Shown here in pieces: positions 7,035-15,812 of a DNA stretch of 41,678 bases. Positions within the stretch are counted from its first letter, which is position 1. Each line of letters begins with the position of its first letter. Made by a program: the position numbers and the translations under genes. The stretch is from positions 1-41,678 of the forward strand of contig CAKKRK010000074.1 in the NCBI GenBank assembly GCA_919902665.1. Reading direction: 5' to 3'. Origin of the DNA: Nitrospiraceae bacterium. GTDB taxonomy: Bacteria; Nitrospirota; Nitrospiria; Nitrospirales; Nitrospiraceae. The notes under the pieces are model-generated. The model was given only the letters and a program-made list of their open reading frames with translations, ran no database searches and had not been told where the DNA came from.

Positions 7035-8465
7035 TTAGAAGTAGGTCGCTGCCTGGAACAGAAATCCATCCCCGTCCATTGGACTACTGGCGGTTCCCAA
7101 ATCTCCTGCAGGGATTAATCCCACTGCACCGTTCTGGGCGTTATGCTGCCAGTTGATTTTAAACACCATGTCTTCGACGGGTCTGAAATTTAGACCGACT
7201 GTCAACCGGTCGAGTTCTCGCCGATTGCCAAGGGTGTTGGCCCCACCCACCGTGCGATTATCTGTGTCAGTATCGATTTGCTCCCAGCGCACCGTTGCCG
7301 TGAAGGTGGATGCATCAGAGAAGTGGCTGGGTGCCAGTCTCTTTAGGAGTTCCGGCATAAAGTGATAGTTCCCCTGAACATAGTAGCCAAACATGCCGGC
7401 AGGGCCTATTGCGTTGCCGGCCACGCCGGTGGCGTTGTTGTTGCTGATTCTGGTCCAGGCCGCTTCGCCGATCAACTCGAATGGACCTCGCTGCAAGGTC
7501 CAATCCACCGCGAAGATGTCGATGTTCCCTGAACCAACTGTAGCAGTGGAGGGCTTATATTGCCCATGGTATCCAGAGCCGGCGATCTCAATACCCAGCA
7601 TAGGACTAAAGGCCAGGCGACCAACGATGGCTTTACTGTCATCGCGATCTCGGGACACACTTCCGCGTGCACCCCGGATGCCCAAGTCCGTGACCGCACC
7701 AGCGGTTTGAGTCATGCCGTTGACCGCATAGAGTTCATAGTCGATTTTGGAGAGAGCCGATGGATAGAAGGTGCCATAGATACCAGCGCCGGCTTCGAAC
7801 CAGGTGCTCGGAACGATGAGTCTGGATACCATCGGCCGATCGACAAGGTCGTTCAAGGGTGAGTCGTGAAGCAAGTTAAATTTGCCGACGGGCATCAGAA
7901 GAATGCCGCCACGGAGATTGATTCTCTCATCAATCAGATAGTCTAGTTGAGCGAATTCGACCTGTATCGAACCATCCCCCTGCGGTGAGTTAGTCCCCCC
8001 ACGTTCGATTTCAATTTCCGTCGCGAATTTTACGCGATCGGTGATATCGGCAAAAATGAAGGGCACCAATCGCTGCTGGCCGAAACTATTGCGGCTGGGA
8101 TTGTCCAAATTTTGGCGAGAGAGGATGTTGTACATCACGTCCGCATAACCGCCGAGCGTGGCTTTGGGCATGCTTAAAAACGGTTTCGCGTAGATCAGCT
8201 TCCCCGATCCCGTAGATCCGAAACCGAGAGAGGTTTTTTCCTCGCCAGGGCGTCCCACCCGAATATCGGTCATAGGCCCGGTCGGCACTGGGTATTGCTT
8301 AGGCTGCGAACTTTCCGCAGGAACCCCTCGAGATTCACGTTCCTGTGCTTTTTGTAACGCCTCTTCGAGTCTTTTCACTCGTTCCTCAAGGCTCTCTTCT
8401 GCGAAGACCGGAGTGACCGACAGCGCAAGAATTGAAAGAGCCCCGAGGAGTAACCGCATCTTCAT
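7035..8465 (-). CDS. Outer-membrane porin (phosphate-selective porin-like)
   Basis: A 476-residue protein with a signal peptide ending TPVFA, a short coiled coil right after it (LEERVKRLEEALQKAQERES), a Pro-rich linker, then a long alternating hydrophobic/aromatic region typical of a beta-barrel, ending in Phe as outer-membrane proteins do. The coiled coil plus barrel resembles the OprO/OprP or carbohydrate-porin type, in which the coil forms trimers. The start ATG at 8465 has GGGAGG before it. It leads the lipoprotein, FMN-binding and membrane protein genes, and the Com-like gene with its Fur-box-like promoter lies 123 nt upstream on the same strand. The solute is unknown; a route for iron complexes or flavins is an inference. 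Confidence 0.85.
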   Translation of the reverse strand: MKMRLLLGALSILALSVTPVFAEESLEERVKRLEEALQKAQERESRGVPAESSQPKQYPVPTGPMTDIRVGRPGEEKTSLGFGSTGSGKLIYAKPFLSMPKATLGGYADVMYNILSRQNLDNPSRNSFGQQRLVPFIFADITDRVKFATEIEIERGGTNSPQGDGSIQVEFAQLDYLIDERINLRGGILLMPVGKFNLLHDSPLNDLVDRPMVSRLIVPSTWFEAGAGIYGTFYPSALSKIDYELYAVNGMTQTAGAVTDLGIRGARGSVSRDRDDSKAIVGRLAFSPMLGIEIAGSGYHGQYKPSTATVGSGNIDIFAVDWTLQRGPFELIGEAAWTRISNNNATGVAGNAIGPAGMFGYYVQGNYHFMPELLKRLAPSHFSDASTFTATVRWEQIDTDTDNRTVGGANTLGNRRELDRLTVGLNFRPVEDMVFKINWQHNAQNGAVGLIPAGDLGTASSPMDGDGFLFQAATYF

Positions 8466-8588
8466 CGGTATCCTCCCTGATTAAGTAATGGTTGTAGACT
8501 GACTCGGGACTCAATGGTCTCTGGCCTTCGGGTACATAGGAAACAGGACGACTGCATGACGGTCGTTTCTCCTCTTGGAACCGGATTA

Positions 8589-8765
8589 TCAGATTGCCGT
8601 TCCCCAGCCTTCGATTGAAGAAAAGGGGATCACGACAATACGCTTGCACCGCTTGCACTTCAGTTCCAAGCCTTGCCCGCTCACCTTGGCGATGAGCTGG
8701 CCGCACTCACAGCGGGTCTCATGAGTCTGGTCATGTTCCAATAAAGGAGCTTTCTCGATAGCCAT
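8589..8765 (-). CDS. Com-like zinc-ribbon protein
   Basis: A 58-residue protein that starts MAIEKAPLLEHD and contains RCECGQLIAKVSGQG followed by LELKCKRCKRI, that is two Cys-x2-Cys knuckles with the G-LIAK and LE-KC-RCK pattern of the Com family (phage Mu Com activates translation of mom by binding its mRNA). Length agrees with that family. It is the first gene after a strong promoter with an overlapping Fur-box-like site, 33 nt or so from the expected transcription start. A nucleic-acid-binding role in iron-responsive control of the following porin operon is plausible but inferred. Confidence 0.8.
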   Translation of the reverse strand: MAIEKAPLLEHDQTHETRCECGQLIAKVSGQGLELKCKRCKRIVVIPFSSIEGWGTAI

Positions 8766-8785
8766 GATGCCAGATTTCCCGCGTA

Positions 8786-8812
8786 ATGAAATTGAGAACG
8801 ATTATTAATATC
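8786..8812 (-). promoter_or_regulatory. Fur-box-like operator
   Basis: The + strand reads AATTGAGAACGATTATTAAT in this interval. It closely follows the common Fur-box form TGAGAATGATTATCA and overlaps the -10 element and start region of the minus-strand promoter. fur itself is encoded in the window. Confidence 0.65.
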
Positions 8813-8834
8813 CTGATCAGTGTCCCACTGTCAA
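8805..8834 (-). promoter_or_regulatory. Strong sigma70 promoter of the Com-like/porin operon
   Basis: On the minus strand, a perfect -35 TTGACA (8834-8829) and -10 TATTAA (8810-8805) are separated by 18 nt. It points at the Com-like gene and then the porin operon. The Fur-box-like site covers the -10 region, the usual geometry for repression. Confidence 0.7.
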
Positions 8835-9081
8835 GTGGGAAGTTATCACTGGCAAGGTGGATGTCGTGTGCGTTTCTGGGGGCGCTTGTCTTATAATTTC
8901 CACATGAGAATATGCTCTGTTGCCAAGAGCTTCTGTTAGTAAACATCCGACCCTTGGTGGGTGCTCGATGGTTGAGATCCTTCCTTATCCGGTGCAGAGA
9001 GGAGAATGGTTTACGAAGTGATGCGTATTCTGCGATGTCCCGGAATAGTTCATCGGCATTGGGGAGGAGAATAATCTAGCG
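8813..9081. other. Divergent intergenic region before apbE
   Basis: This spacer lies between the minus-strand porin operon promoter and apbE. Apart from the promoter's -35 element and the GGGGAGGAGA ribosome site of apbE, I see no convincing motif. A frame on the minus strand (8731-8946) lacks any family resemblance. Confidence 0.5.
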
Positions 9082-10107
9082 ATGAAGGCTCTCCTTCTAA
9101 ATACTAGGTCCATAGCGATAGCCGGCCTTGCGCTGGCATCCTTCGCGAGTTGCGCCGAAGTGTCACCCTCCCCTCTGCCCATCGTCCTAAAGCGTACTCA
9201 AATGCATATGGGGACTCTGGTTACGATCACGGCTGTGTCGCCCGACCAAGATGTGGGCAACCGGGCGATGCAGGTCGCATTCGATGAGATTAAGCGACTC
9301 GAACAGTTACTGAGTACCTGGCGTTCCGACAGCGAACTGTCACGGGTAAATCAAGAGGCCGGCCGTCGGCCTGTCCAGGTAAGTTCTGAGACGCTTGAGC
9401 TGGTTACTCGATCTCTGGAGTTAGGGCGCCTGACTATGGGTGGGTTCAATATTGCACTTGGTCCTGCCATCGAAGCTTGGAGTGTAATCGAACGGCAGCG
9501 CATCCCTGATGAGAGGGAGTTGCAACGATTGAAGCCTCTGGTCGATTGGACACGCATTCAAGTCAATCAAGAAGCGCGGACTATTTATCTGCCTCATACG
9601 GGAATGCGTATTGATGTTGGTGGGATTGGGAAGGGATACGCAGCCGATCGGGCGGTGGAGGAGATGAAGCGGGTGGGAGCGAGAGGGGGCGTCGTCGCCT
9701 TATCGGGAGATATCAAAACATTCGGCGTCCTTCCAAATCGAAACAGGTTTCCCGTCGGTATCAGGCACCCACGTGAGGAAGGGGCATTGATTGCCATAAT
9801 CGACCTGAACGATGAAGCGATTTCAACGGCGGGTGATTACGAACGGTTTTTCGAACGAGATGGCATCCGGTATCACCACATCTTGGATCCCCAAACATTG
9901 CAGCCGGCACGAGCTTGTCAGAGCGTCACGGTGATTGCCAAAGAAGGCACGATGGCTGACGGATTGGATACTGGGATTTTCGCGTTAGGACCAGAACAGG
10001 GGATGGCGTTGGTCGAGCGTTTGCCGGGGGTTGAAGCGATCATCATCGACCAGGCGGGCAAGATCACGGTCTCGTCCGGACTCCGTGGTCGGCTGCACGC
10101 ACCATGA
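9082..10107 (+). CDS. apbE: FAD:protein FMN transferase
   Basis: A 341-residue ApbE. It covalently attaches FMN, cleaved from FAD, to a Ser/Thr of target proteins in the periplasm, with Mg. Family motifs are all visible: HMGTLVTIT, IDVGGIGKGYAADRAVEEM, ALSGDIKTFG, ISTAGDYERFF, HHILDPQT and MADGLDTGIFALG, the last holding the metal-binding Asp. The N-terminus is a lipoprotein signal ending ASFASC. GGGGAGGAGA precedes the ATG. It is divergent from the operon that carries the FMN-binding protein with the TGAT motif, the obvious substrate, and convergent with tonB (14-nt gap). Regulation in parallel with the porin operon is possible because both read from the same intergenic region. Confidence 0.95.
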   Translation: MKALLLNTRSIAIAGLALASFASCAEVSPSPLPIVLKRTQMHMGTLVTITAVSPDQDVGNRAMQVAFDEIKRLEQLLSTWRSDSELSRVNQEAGRRPVQVSSETLELVTRSLELGRLTMGGFNIALGPAIEAWSVIERQRIPDERELQRLKPLVDWTRIQVNQEARTIYLPHTGMRIDVGGIGKGYAADRAVEEMKRVGARGGVVALSGDIKTFGVLPNRNRFPVGIRHPREEGALIAIIDLNDEAISTAGDYERFFERDGIRYHHILDPQTLQPARACQSVTVIAKEGTMADGLDTGIFALGPEQGMALVERLPGVEAIIIDQAGKITVSSGLRGRLHAP

Positions 10108-10121
10108 GGTGCCGAGGAGGA

Positions 10122-10976
10122 CTATCGGGCCATCTTGAGATCGTAACTAATCGAAAACTTTACTGGCATTTGGTGCCGTTCCAGTGGGCGAGAGAGCGTG
10201 ATCGGAGGGCCGCTTCTCACATCCTCCAAGGCAACTTGATCAAGCGCAGGATTGCCTGAGCTCTTCGCAATACGCACATCGCTCAAGAGTCCGTCTTCAT
10301 GCAGCATCGCGGTCAGCGTCACTTTCCCCTGAACACCCTCCGTTCGTAGCGTTGCCGGGTATCGTTTGTTGAGATCTTCAATCCACCGTGCCATGAGCTC
10401 CGTCAGCCATCCGTAGTCGGCTTTGGTGGGCGTGAGTTGGTTGGGAGGTGCCGAAGACACAATCATTGTAGACGAAGAGTCGACGGGAGAATCCTTAGCC
10501 ACCTGGGATTCAGGTAGAACGGTCGAATGCTCCTGTGCAGACATGATGAGGTCAGCAGATGGACCCGCTAGGTCCTGCCGAGCAACTTGAGGTGATGGGA
10601 CAGAAGGTACCGAATCAGGTGGAGCCTGTTCCTGATGAAGCTCTGGACTGATTGCATCGATAGGTACTGGCGCAGGTGGTGTGACCGGTCTCGTTCTTTC
10701 TTGAACCTGCTTCCCCGCTGGAGAAGCAGGTTGCTGAAGTGCCGGACTTGGCGGCGCCATTGCCCCAGACCTCGACGTGGCTCCCGATAAGGATGAGAGC
10801 GGAGCAACCATAGCCACATCCCACTGGAACGGGTCAGCCTGCGGCGCCAGCTGCATACGCTGGACGAACAAAATGGCTGCCACGGCTAGGCCTCCGTGTA
10901 GTAGGCAGGATACCAGCCAACTAGCCGCCAGAGGGCCAGTCTGACCGCGTGAACGCGTCATGGATTTCCCCATCAC
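10122..10976 (-). CDS. tonB: Energy transducer TonB
   Basis: A 284-residue protein with a basic N-terminus, one transmembrane helix (about residues 18-40), a long Pro-rich periplasmic linker (residues 65-180) and a C-terminal TonB domain (from about RYPATLRTEGVQGKVTL to the end), with the typical SSGNPALDQ motif. It transmits proton-motive energy from ExbBD to outer-membrane receptors. It overlaps exbD by 4 nt (ATGA) and is the last gene of the exbB-exbD-tonB set. No TonB-dependent receptor is in the window, so the receptor must be encoded elsewhere. Confidence 0.92.
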   Translation of the reverse strand: MMGKSMTRSRGQTGPLAASWLVSCLLHGGLAVAAILFVQRMQLAPQADPFQWDVAMVAPLSSLSGATSRSGAMAPPSPALQQPASPAGKQVQERTRPVTPPAPVPIDAISPELHQEQAPPDSVPSVPSPQVARQDLAGPSADLIMSAQEHSTVLPESQVAKDSPVDSSSTMIVSSAPPNQLTPTKADYGWLTELMARWIEDLNKRYPATLRTEGVQGKVTLTAMLHEDGLLSDVRIAKSSGNPALDQVALEDVRSGPPITLSRPLERHQMPVKFSISYDLKMAR

Positions 10977-11347
10977 AGGCGGATGACCTCCAGACTGACT
11001 TGCTGAAATCCTAAGCCGCGAATCTCGTCGACGAGGGCCACGAATTTCTCGAGCAGCGTGACTTTGTCGGCTCGCACGACCACCGCCGATTCACGCGGCT
11101 GCGCGTTGAGAACAGAGGGAAGGCCTCCATCGGGGACCGGAGAGTCATTGAAGAAGAGACTTCCATCAGCCGTCAAGGAAATCACGATGGGAACATCCTT
11201 CCGATCGCTCACCTCCTTGGCCTTGGCCAGGTTGACGGGAATTTGTCCCGTGCTGATGAAGGTGGCGGTCGTCAAGACAATGACGAGCAAGACCAACATC
11301 ACGTCCACGAGCGGGATCACGTTGATCTGATCAATGTTCCGTTCCAT
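10973..11347 (-). CDS. exbD: Biopolymer transport protein ExbD
   Basis: A 124-residue ExbD/TolR protein. The single transmembrane helix near the N-terminus contains INVIPLVDVMLVLLVIV, with the membrane Asp (about residue 15) that carries protons. The periplasmic domain follows (IVISLTADGSLFFND...VVVRADK). It overlaps exbB by 17 nt at its start and tonB by 4 nt at its end, so the three are translated from one mRNA. Length is normal for the family. Confidence 0.92.
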   Translation of the reverse strand: MERNIDQINVIPLVDVMLVLLVIVLTTATFISTGQIPVNLAKAKEVSDRKDVPIVISLTADGSLFFNDSPVPDGGLPSVLNAQPRESAVVVRADKVTLLEKFVALVDEIRGLGFQQVSLEVIRL

Positions 11348-11762
11348 GTTGTGTCCTATACTCGGTCAGGATCTCACTCACACGACGACGCAGCACGTTA
11401 TTCATCACGACACAGGGTATAGCGACCAGAAGACCGATGGCGGTCGCTTTCAATGCCAAGCTCAAGCCGATCATGATGGTACTCACGGCCATCGTCCCCG
11501 ACGTTCCCATCGTATGGAATGTCAACATTATACCAAGGACGGTTCCCAGGAGGCCGATATAGGGGGCGTTAGCAGCCACCGTACCAATAATCACGAGGCG
11601 TTTAGTCAGAGTGATTTCCAGTAGTTGCATGTTCGAAAACTGAGAGAGATTGATGCGTCGGTAAAAGAGCCAGCGCTCGATGGCGATAGCCACAGACCAC
11701 ACGCTCAGGGCCAGTAACAGGCCGATAACTCCGAAATCAATGATGTCTTTCAACGCATCCAT
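11331..11762 (-). CDS. exbB: ExbB/TolQ-type proton channel, short form
   Basis: A 143-residue MotA/TolQ/ExbB protein with three hydrophobic helices. The core APYIGLLGTVLGIMLTF and GLSLALKATAIGLLVAIPCVVMNN stretches are diagnostic. It is shorter than E. coli ExbB (about 240 residues), like the compact ExbB of several non-enteric phyla. AAGGAG stands five bases before the ATG. It begins the exbB-exbD-tonB set, 123 nt downstream of fbpC on the same strand. Confidence 0.9.
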   Translation of the reverse strand: MDALKDIIDFGVIGLLLALSVWSVAIAIERWLFYRRINLSQFSNMQLLEITLTKRLVIIGTVAANAPYIGLLGTVLGIMLTFHTMGTSGTMAVSTIMIGLSLALKATAIGLLVAIPCVVMNNVLRRRVSEILTEYRTQHGTEH

Positions 11763-11885
11763 CGAGGCTCCTTACATGGGAGACGTGGGTAGAGTCCGGG
11801 GGTTGGAAGCCAGAGTATCGGTCCATCCATGCCAGATCGCTGAGCAGCTGTCAATTTGCACATACATGAGGCGGTTTCTATTTCT

Positions 11886-13013
11886 CTAGGAGTGAGGAGA
11901 TGGTTTGGCAGGAAAGAGAACCGTGTGCGTGGCAGAGACACGGAGTTCGACGGCGGTCCCTTCTTGGTAGACGCAGGTTGAGCTTTCACTGCTGTGGATG
12001 ATCTGCCCGGATGGGAGCTGGATCGTGTAGAGATTTTCAGACCCTCTGAACTGGCGGGCCACAACCCGAGGTTCGGCTGATTTATTGGGCATGAGCTGGA
12101 TGTCGTCCGGGCGGATCATGACGACGACCGTGCTTCCCTCAGGACTGTTGAGCGTATCAGGGAACTCTCCCAGTTCGGTATGCACTCTGCCTTGTCGAAT
12201 CTGTCCGGTGACAAAGTCGGCTTGGCCCACAAAATCGGCCACGAACCGCGTGGCGGGGAGATGATAAATCACCTCCGGGGAATCCATTTGCTCGAGTACG
12301 CCCTGATTTAGGACGGCGATGCGGTCGGCCATGGCGAAGGCTTCATCATGATCGTGGGTCACAAGAATGGTCGTAGTTTTCATTCGGCGTAACAAGGCAT
12401 GGACTTCCTGCCGCATACGGCCCGCCATATCGGGGTCAAGGTTGCTGAACGGCTCATCAAGGAGGAGCAAGACTGGATTTTGCACCAGCGCTCGGGAGAG
12501 TGCCACTCGCTGCTGCTGTCCTCCTGACAATTCATGCGGGTAGCGTCGGTCGAGCCCTTCGAGGCCGGTCAGCCGCAGCATTTCTTGAACCCGACATGTC
12601 CGTTCCGCCCGTGACAGATGATGAAGCCCGAAGGCAATGTTCTCGGCGACGCGCAGGTGTGGAAAGAGGGCGTACTCCTGAAAGACCATGCCGACACGGC
12701 GGTCCTCCGTCGGAATCGTTTCCAAGGACGAGGAGACCAACCGGTCCGATAAAAAGATTTGTCCGGACCGAACTGGTTCAAAGCCGGCGATGGCTCGTAG
12801 GACGGTGGTCTTGCCACAGCCGGACGGTCCAAGCAAACAGAGGATTTCGCCTTCTCGTGCAGAAAATGAAATATCGCGGATTGCCGGTCTGCTGGGATCG
12901 TAGGCACAGGACACAGAACGGAGGTCCAAGATGGAGGAGGCCGGCGTGGAGAGGTGGAGGTGACCTTCATGCCGGTCGGCATCCACCTGTGTCATGTGCA
13001 ACGGTGTGTTCAT
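11886..13013 (-). CDS. fbpC: Ferric iron ABC transporter ATPase
   Basis: The ATG at 13013 gives 375 residues, just after the permease stop at 13021; a longer in-frame start would overlap the permease. Walker A GPSGCGKTT, Q-loop FQEYALFPHL, signature LSGGQQQR, Walker B LLLLDEPFSNLD and H-loop VTHDHDEA are all intact. A C-terminal TOBE-type region follows (VVVMIRPDDIQLMP). With the neighbouring permease and binding protein it forms an FbpABC-type importer of ferric iron through the inner membrane. Confidence 0.92.
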   Translation of the reverse strand: MNTPLHMTQVDADRHEGHLHLSTPASSILDLRSVSCAYDPSRPAIRDISFSAREGEILCLLGPSGCGKTTVLRAIAGFEPVRSGQIFLSDRLVSSSLETIPTEDRRVGMVFQEYALFPHLRVAENIAFGLHHLSRAERTCRVQEMLRLTGLEGLDRRYPHELSGGQQQRVALSRALVQNPVLLLLDEPFSNLDPDMAGRMRQEVHALLRRMKTTTILVTHDHDEAFAMADRIAVLNQGVLEQMDSPEVIYHLPATRFVADFVGQADFVTGQIRQGRVHTELGEFPDTLNSPEGSTVVVMIRPDDIQLMPNKSAEPRVVARQFRGSENLYTIQLPSGQIIHSSESSTCVYQEGTAVELRVSATHTVLFPAKPSPHS

Positions 13014-13020
13014 AGCGATG

Positions 13021-14604
13021 TTATGCGGCCCGCCAATCACGGGATAGCAACAAGGCGAGCGCCGGTAGGCCAACGAGCACGATCAATAAGGCGGATGGGG
13101 CCGCAAGTTGGTAATACTCTTCACTTGCTTCCAGCCAGACACGGATGGCCAAGGTGTCAAACCCCACCGGTCGCAACAACAATGTCGCGGGGAGCTCCTT
13201 CATCGTCTGCAAAAAGATCAAGACCCACGCCACGATAACCCCGTTACGAATGAGCGGCAGCGTCACGCGACGCCAGGTCTCTCGGACGGTCAGACCCAGG
13301 GTGCGGGCGACTTCTTCAAGATTCGGCGTGATCTGTTGAATCGAGGGTTCAAGCGACTGGAGCCCGGCTGGGAGATAATGCAGGACATAGGCGACGATCA
13401 ACACGAAGACCGTACCATAAAAGAACGGCAGGACGTTGAGAAAGAGGACCAAAACCGCGAGTGCGGCGACCGGTCCTGGGAGGACATAGCCGGCGTACGC
13501 GGCTTGCAGACAACCAGTATTGAGCCAGGTTGGTTTTCGGCTGGCGAGGTAGGCGAGAGGCAGCCCAACCAATACGCCGGCCGTGGCCGCTAGGGTCGAC
13601 AGCAGGGCGCTGTTCCAGACGAAGCTGAAGAAGCGGGTATCGAGAATCGCTTGGGCTTCAGGGGATAGACTCCATGTCACCAGGAGAGAAACGGGGATTC
13701 CGAAGGCCAAGCCGATCACGGTGCTCAGGCATGTCGTGAGCGCTGCCGTGTGCCACCATCCGCACTGGATGCGTTGAGGCGCTCGAAAGCGCCCGCTGGT
13801 CTGGTAAAACCGGCTCTTTCGACGAGACCATCGTTCAGTCAATAAGAATAGGAGCGCCAGGATGACTAATAGGATGCTCAGGATACTTGCGGCCTGGTTG
13901 TCAGACCGTCCGGTCATTTGCTGAAAGACGGCGTAGGTCAAGGTTTGATAACGCAGCAGAGAGACGGCACCAAAGTCGGACACGACGTACAGGATAACAA
14001 GGGCGACGCCGGCGACGATTGACGGGCGTAGCAACGGAAGGGTGACGAACAGCATTCTCCGAAGTGGTGACGCGCCACATGTGCGGGCGACTTCTTCAAA
14101 CGACACGTTAAAGCTGAGGAGTGCACTGCGCGTGAGCAAGTAGACGAAGGGGAACGTATCGAGCGCCATCACAAAGGTGACGCCCCAGAAACTTTGGGGT
14201 GAGAAGATTCTGGCTTGAGGTCCGGCGATCATCTGCCAGAGCTGTTCTACTGGGCCGCCGAATCCCAAGAGATAGTTGTACACATAGGCCAGGACGTAGG
14301 TCGGCATGGCGAGTGGCAACACAAGCCCGACTTCCCACAGTCGGCGGCCGGGGAACTCAAATCGTGTGACCATCCAGGCGGTCGTGACGCCGAGCCCGAG
14401 CGTCAGCAATGCCACGGCGCCCGCCAAGGAAATCGTATTCCACAACAGTTCCGGGACTCGAGTGGTCCAGAGCCGATACCACACCGAGAGATCGGCTGAC
14501 AAGGCGAGGGTGGTGACATAGCCGAGAGGTAACAGGATCAACGTCGCGCTGGCTAGGGCGGCGAGTTGGAGCGGTGAAACAGCTGATCGGCGTGCGACAG
14601 TCAC
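13021..14604 (-). CDS. fbpB: Ferric iron ABC transporter permease, fused two-domain type
   Basis: A 527-residue inner-membrane protein with about twelve helices, made of two tandem permease units. Each carries an EAA loop: EEVARTCGASPLRRMLFVTLP in the first half and EEVARTLGLTVRETWRRVTLP in the second. The internal duplication is typical of FbpB/SfuB. It lies between fbpA (15-nt gap) and fbpC (7-nt gap) in one operon. Confidence 0.93.
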   Translation of the reverse strand: MTVARRSAVSPLQLAALASATLILLPLGYVTTLALSADLSVWYRLWTTRVPELLWNTISLAGAVALLTLGLGVTTAWMVTRFEFPGRRLWEVGLVLPLAMPTYVLAYVYNYLLGFGGPVEQLWQMIAGPQARIFSPQSFWGVTFVMALDTFPFVYLLTRSALLSFNVSFEEVARTCGASPLRRMLFVTLPLLRPSIVAGVALVILYVVSDFGAVSLLRYQTLTYAVFQQMTGRSDNQAASILSILLVILALLFLLTERWSRRKSRFYQTSGRFRAPQRIQCGWWHTAALTTCLSTVIGLAFGIPVSLLVTWSLSPEAQAILDTRFFSFVWNSALLSTLAATAGVLVGLPLAYLASRKPTWLNTGCLQAAYAGYVLPGPVAALAVLVLFLNVLPFFYGTVFVLIVAYVLHYLPAGLQSLEPSIQQITPNLEEVARTLGLTVRETWRRVTLPLIRNGVIVAWVLIFLQTMKELPATLLLRPVGFDTLAIRVWLEASEEYYQLAAPSALLIVLVGLPALALLLSRDWRAA

Positions 14605-14619
14605 GAGGCGCTCGCGCGG

Positions 14620-15687
14620 TTACCGCATCCCGACTTGTTCGATGAGCAGTAATGTCGGCTCTCGGAGTTCGGCGAGCTTGGTCAATGGGACTAAGGCTGC
14701 CCGGAAGCTCTTCCGTTCGAGCAACGCGGGGTCTGCTTTCACCTCTGGATGGAGCGGGTACTCCTTGTCGAGGTCGGCGAACATCTTCTGGCCGGCCTGC
14801 GCCACGAGAAATTCCACGAGCAATTTGGCGTTCTCCACGCGGGGTGTGTGTTTCAGGATGCCGATGCCCGCCACGTTCATGATGGCGCCCATGCCCCCCT
14901 CCTGTTGATCGGGCATCACAACCGCCAGCGGTGCAGCCGGTTGTGCGGCGAGATGCCGGTAGACGTAATAGTGATTCACGATGCCCATGGCGACCTGACC
15001 CTTGGCGACGGCATCAACGATCTGCGAGCTTTTTTGGTAGACCTGTGTGCCGGCGTTATCCCGAAGCCCTTCGAGGAATTTTTTGGTGTGATCGTCACCG
15101 AGACTCGCGCGAATGACCGACACTCCTGCCTGCAAATATTCGCTGCCGGCGTTAGGAATGGCGATTTTGTCCTTCCACGTAGGATCGGCTAGATCCACCA
15201 AGGACTTGATCTGATCGGGCTTCACCAGTGTCGTGTTGTACACAACAATCCAAAACCGGCCTGACAAGCCGATCCAGCTGTTGTCTGCTGCGCGGAATTG
15301 AGGAGGAATGGCCCGTTCGACTTCCCGCATGTTCAAGGGGCGGAAGAGTCCCGCCGTGCGTGCCAGTTCCAAGCTGCCGGCATCATTGGTGATGAAGAGA
15401 TCGGCGGGGCTGCGGTCTCCTTCGGCCTTCATCCGGTTCACCAACTCAGTGGTACCGGATGAGAGTAACTCGATGTGAATCCCAGTCTTTGCCGTGAAGG
15501 CATCCAAGACCGGCTTGATCAATCGTTCGGCCCGTCCAGAATAGATGGTCAACGTGTCGGCAGCAGAGGTGATGGCCGGCATGACCAGCCAGAAGAGCAT
15601 CAGGAAACAGGTGGCTGAAATGCCTAAGGCCCTCCGTTGATGGGCAAGGGCTGTGATACGAGAGGAAGGTTGAAGGACCATGCGCAT
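14620..15687 (-). CDS. fbpA: Ferric iron-binding periplasmic protein
   Basis: A 355-residue protein with a signal peptide ending ITSAA, then DTLTIYSGRAERLIKPVLDAF, the start of FbpA/FutA-like proteins. NHYYVYRH near residues 239-245 supplies the paired Tyr that bind Fe(III). It delivers iron to FbpBC. Two close ATG codons (15687 and 15681) could start it. It is the first gene of fbpABC, with its own promoter in the gap after fur. Confidence 0.93.
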   Translation of the reverse strand: MRMVLQPSSRITALAHQRRALGISATCFLMLFWLVMPAITSAADTLTIYSGRAERLIKPVLDAFTAKTGIHIELLSSGTTELVNRMKAEGDRSPADLFITNDAGSLELARTAGLFRPLNMREVERAIPPQFRAADNSWIGLSGRFWIVVYNTTLVKPDQIKSLVDLADPTWKDKIAIPNAGSEYLQAGVSVIRASLGDDHTKKFLEGLRDNAGTQVYQKSSQIVDAVAKGQVAMGIVNHYYVYRHLAAQPAAPLAVVMPDQQEGGMGAIMNVAGIGILKHTPRVENAKLLVEFLVAQAGQKMFADLDKEYPLHPEVKADPALLERKSFRAALVPLTKLAELREPTLLLIEQVGMR

Positions 15688-15750
15688 GATTGAACCTGCT
15701 ATTTCAATGTGAAGTATGGGCTGAGTTGAAATTGATAAACCGTCTCAAGA

Positions 15751-15779
15751 AGGATAGCAGAAATATCCCCAGAGGTCAA
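15751..15779 (-). promoter_or_regulatory. Sigma70-type promoter of fbpABC
   Basis: On the minus strand TTGACC (15779-15774) and TATCCT (15756-15751) are 17 nt apart, 64 nt before the fbpA ATG. The AT-rich stretch downstream (TTTATCAATTTCAACT) only weakly resembles a Fur box. Confidence 0.6.
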
Positions 15780-15788
15780 CGTGTGATC

Positions 15789-15808
15789 CCCCGCAACAAG
15801 CTGCGGGG
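15789..15808 (-). terminator. Hairpin after fur
   Basis: CCCCGCA (15789-15795) pairs with TGCGGGG (15802-15808) just past the fur stop. There is no T-run, so it may attenuate rather than end transcription into fbpABC. Confidence 0.4.
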
Positions 15809-15812
15809 AGCG

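Noticed and set aside
8731-8946. 71-residue minus-strand frame
   Set aside because: It overlaps the Com-like gene start and the Fur-controlled promoter and has no family resemblance.
15700-15745. Fur box before fbpA
   Set aside because: TTTATCAATTTCAACT matches the consensus too weakly to annotate as a site.
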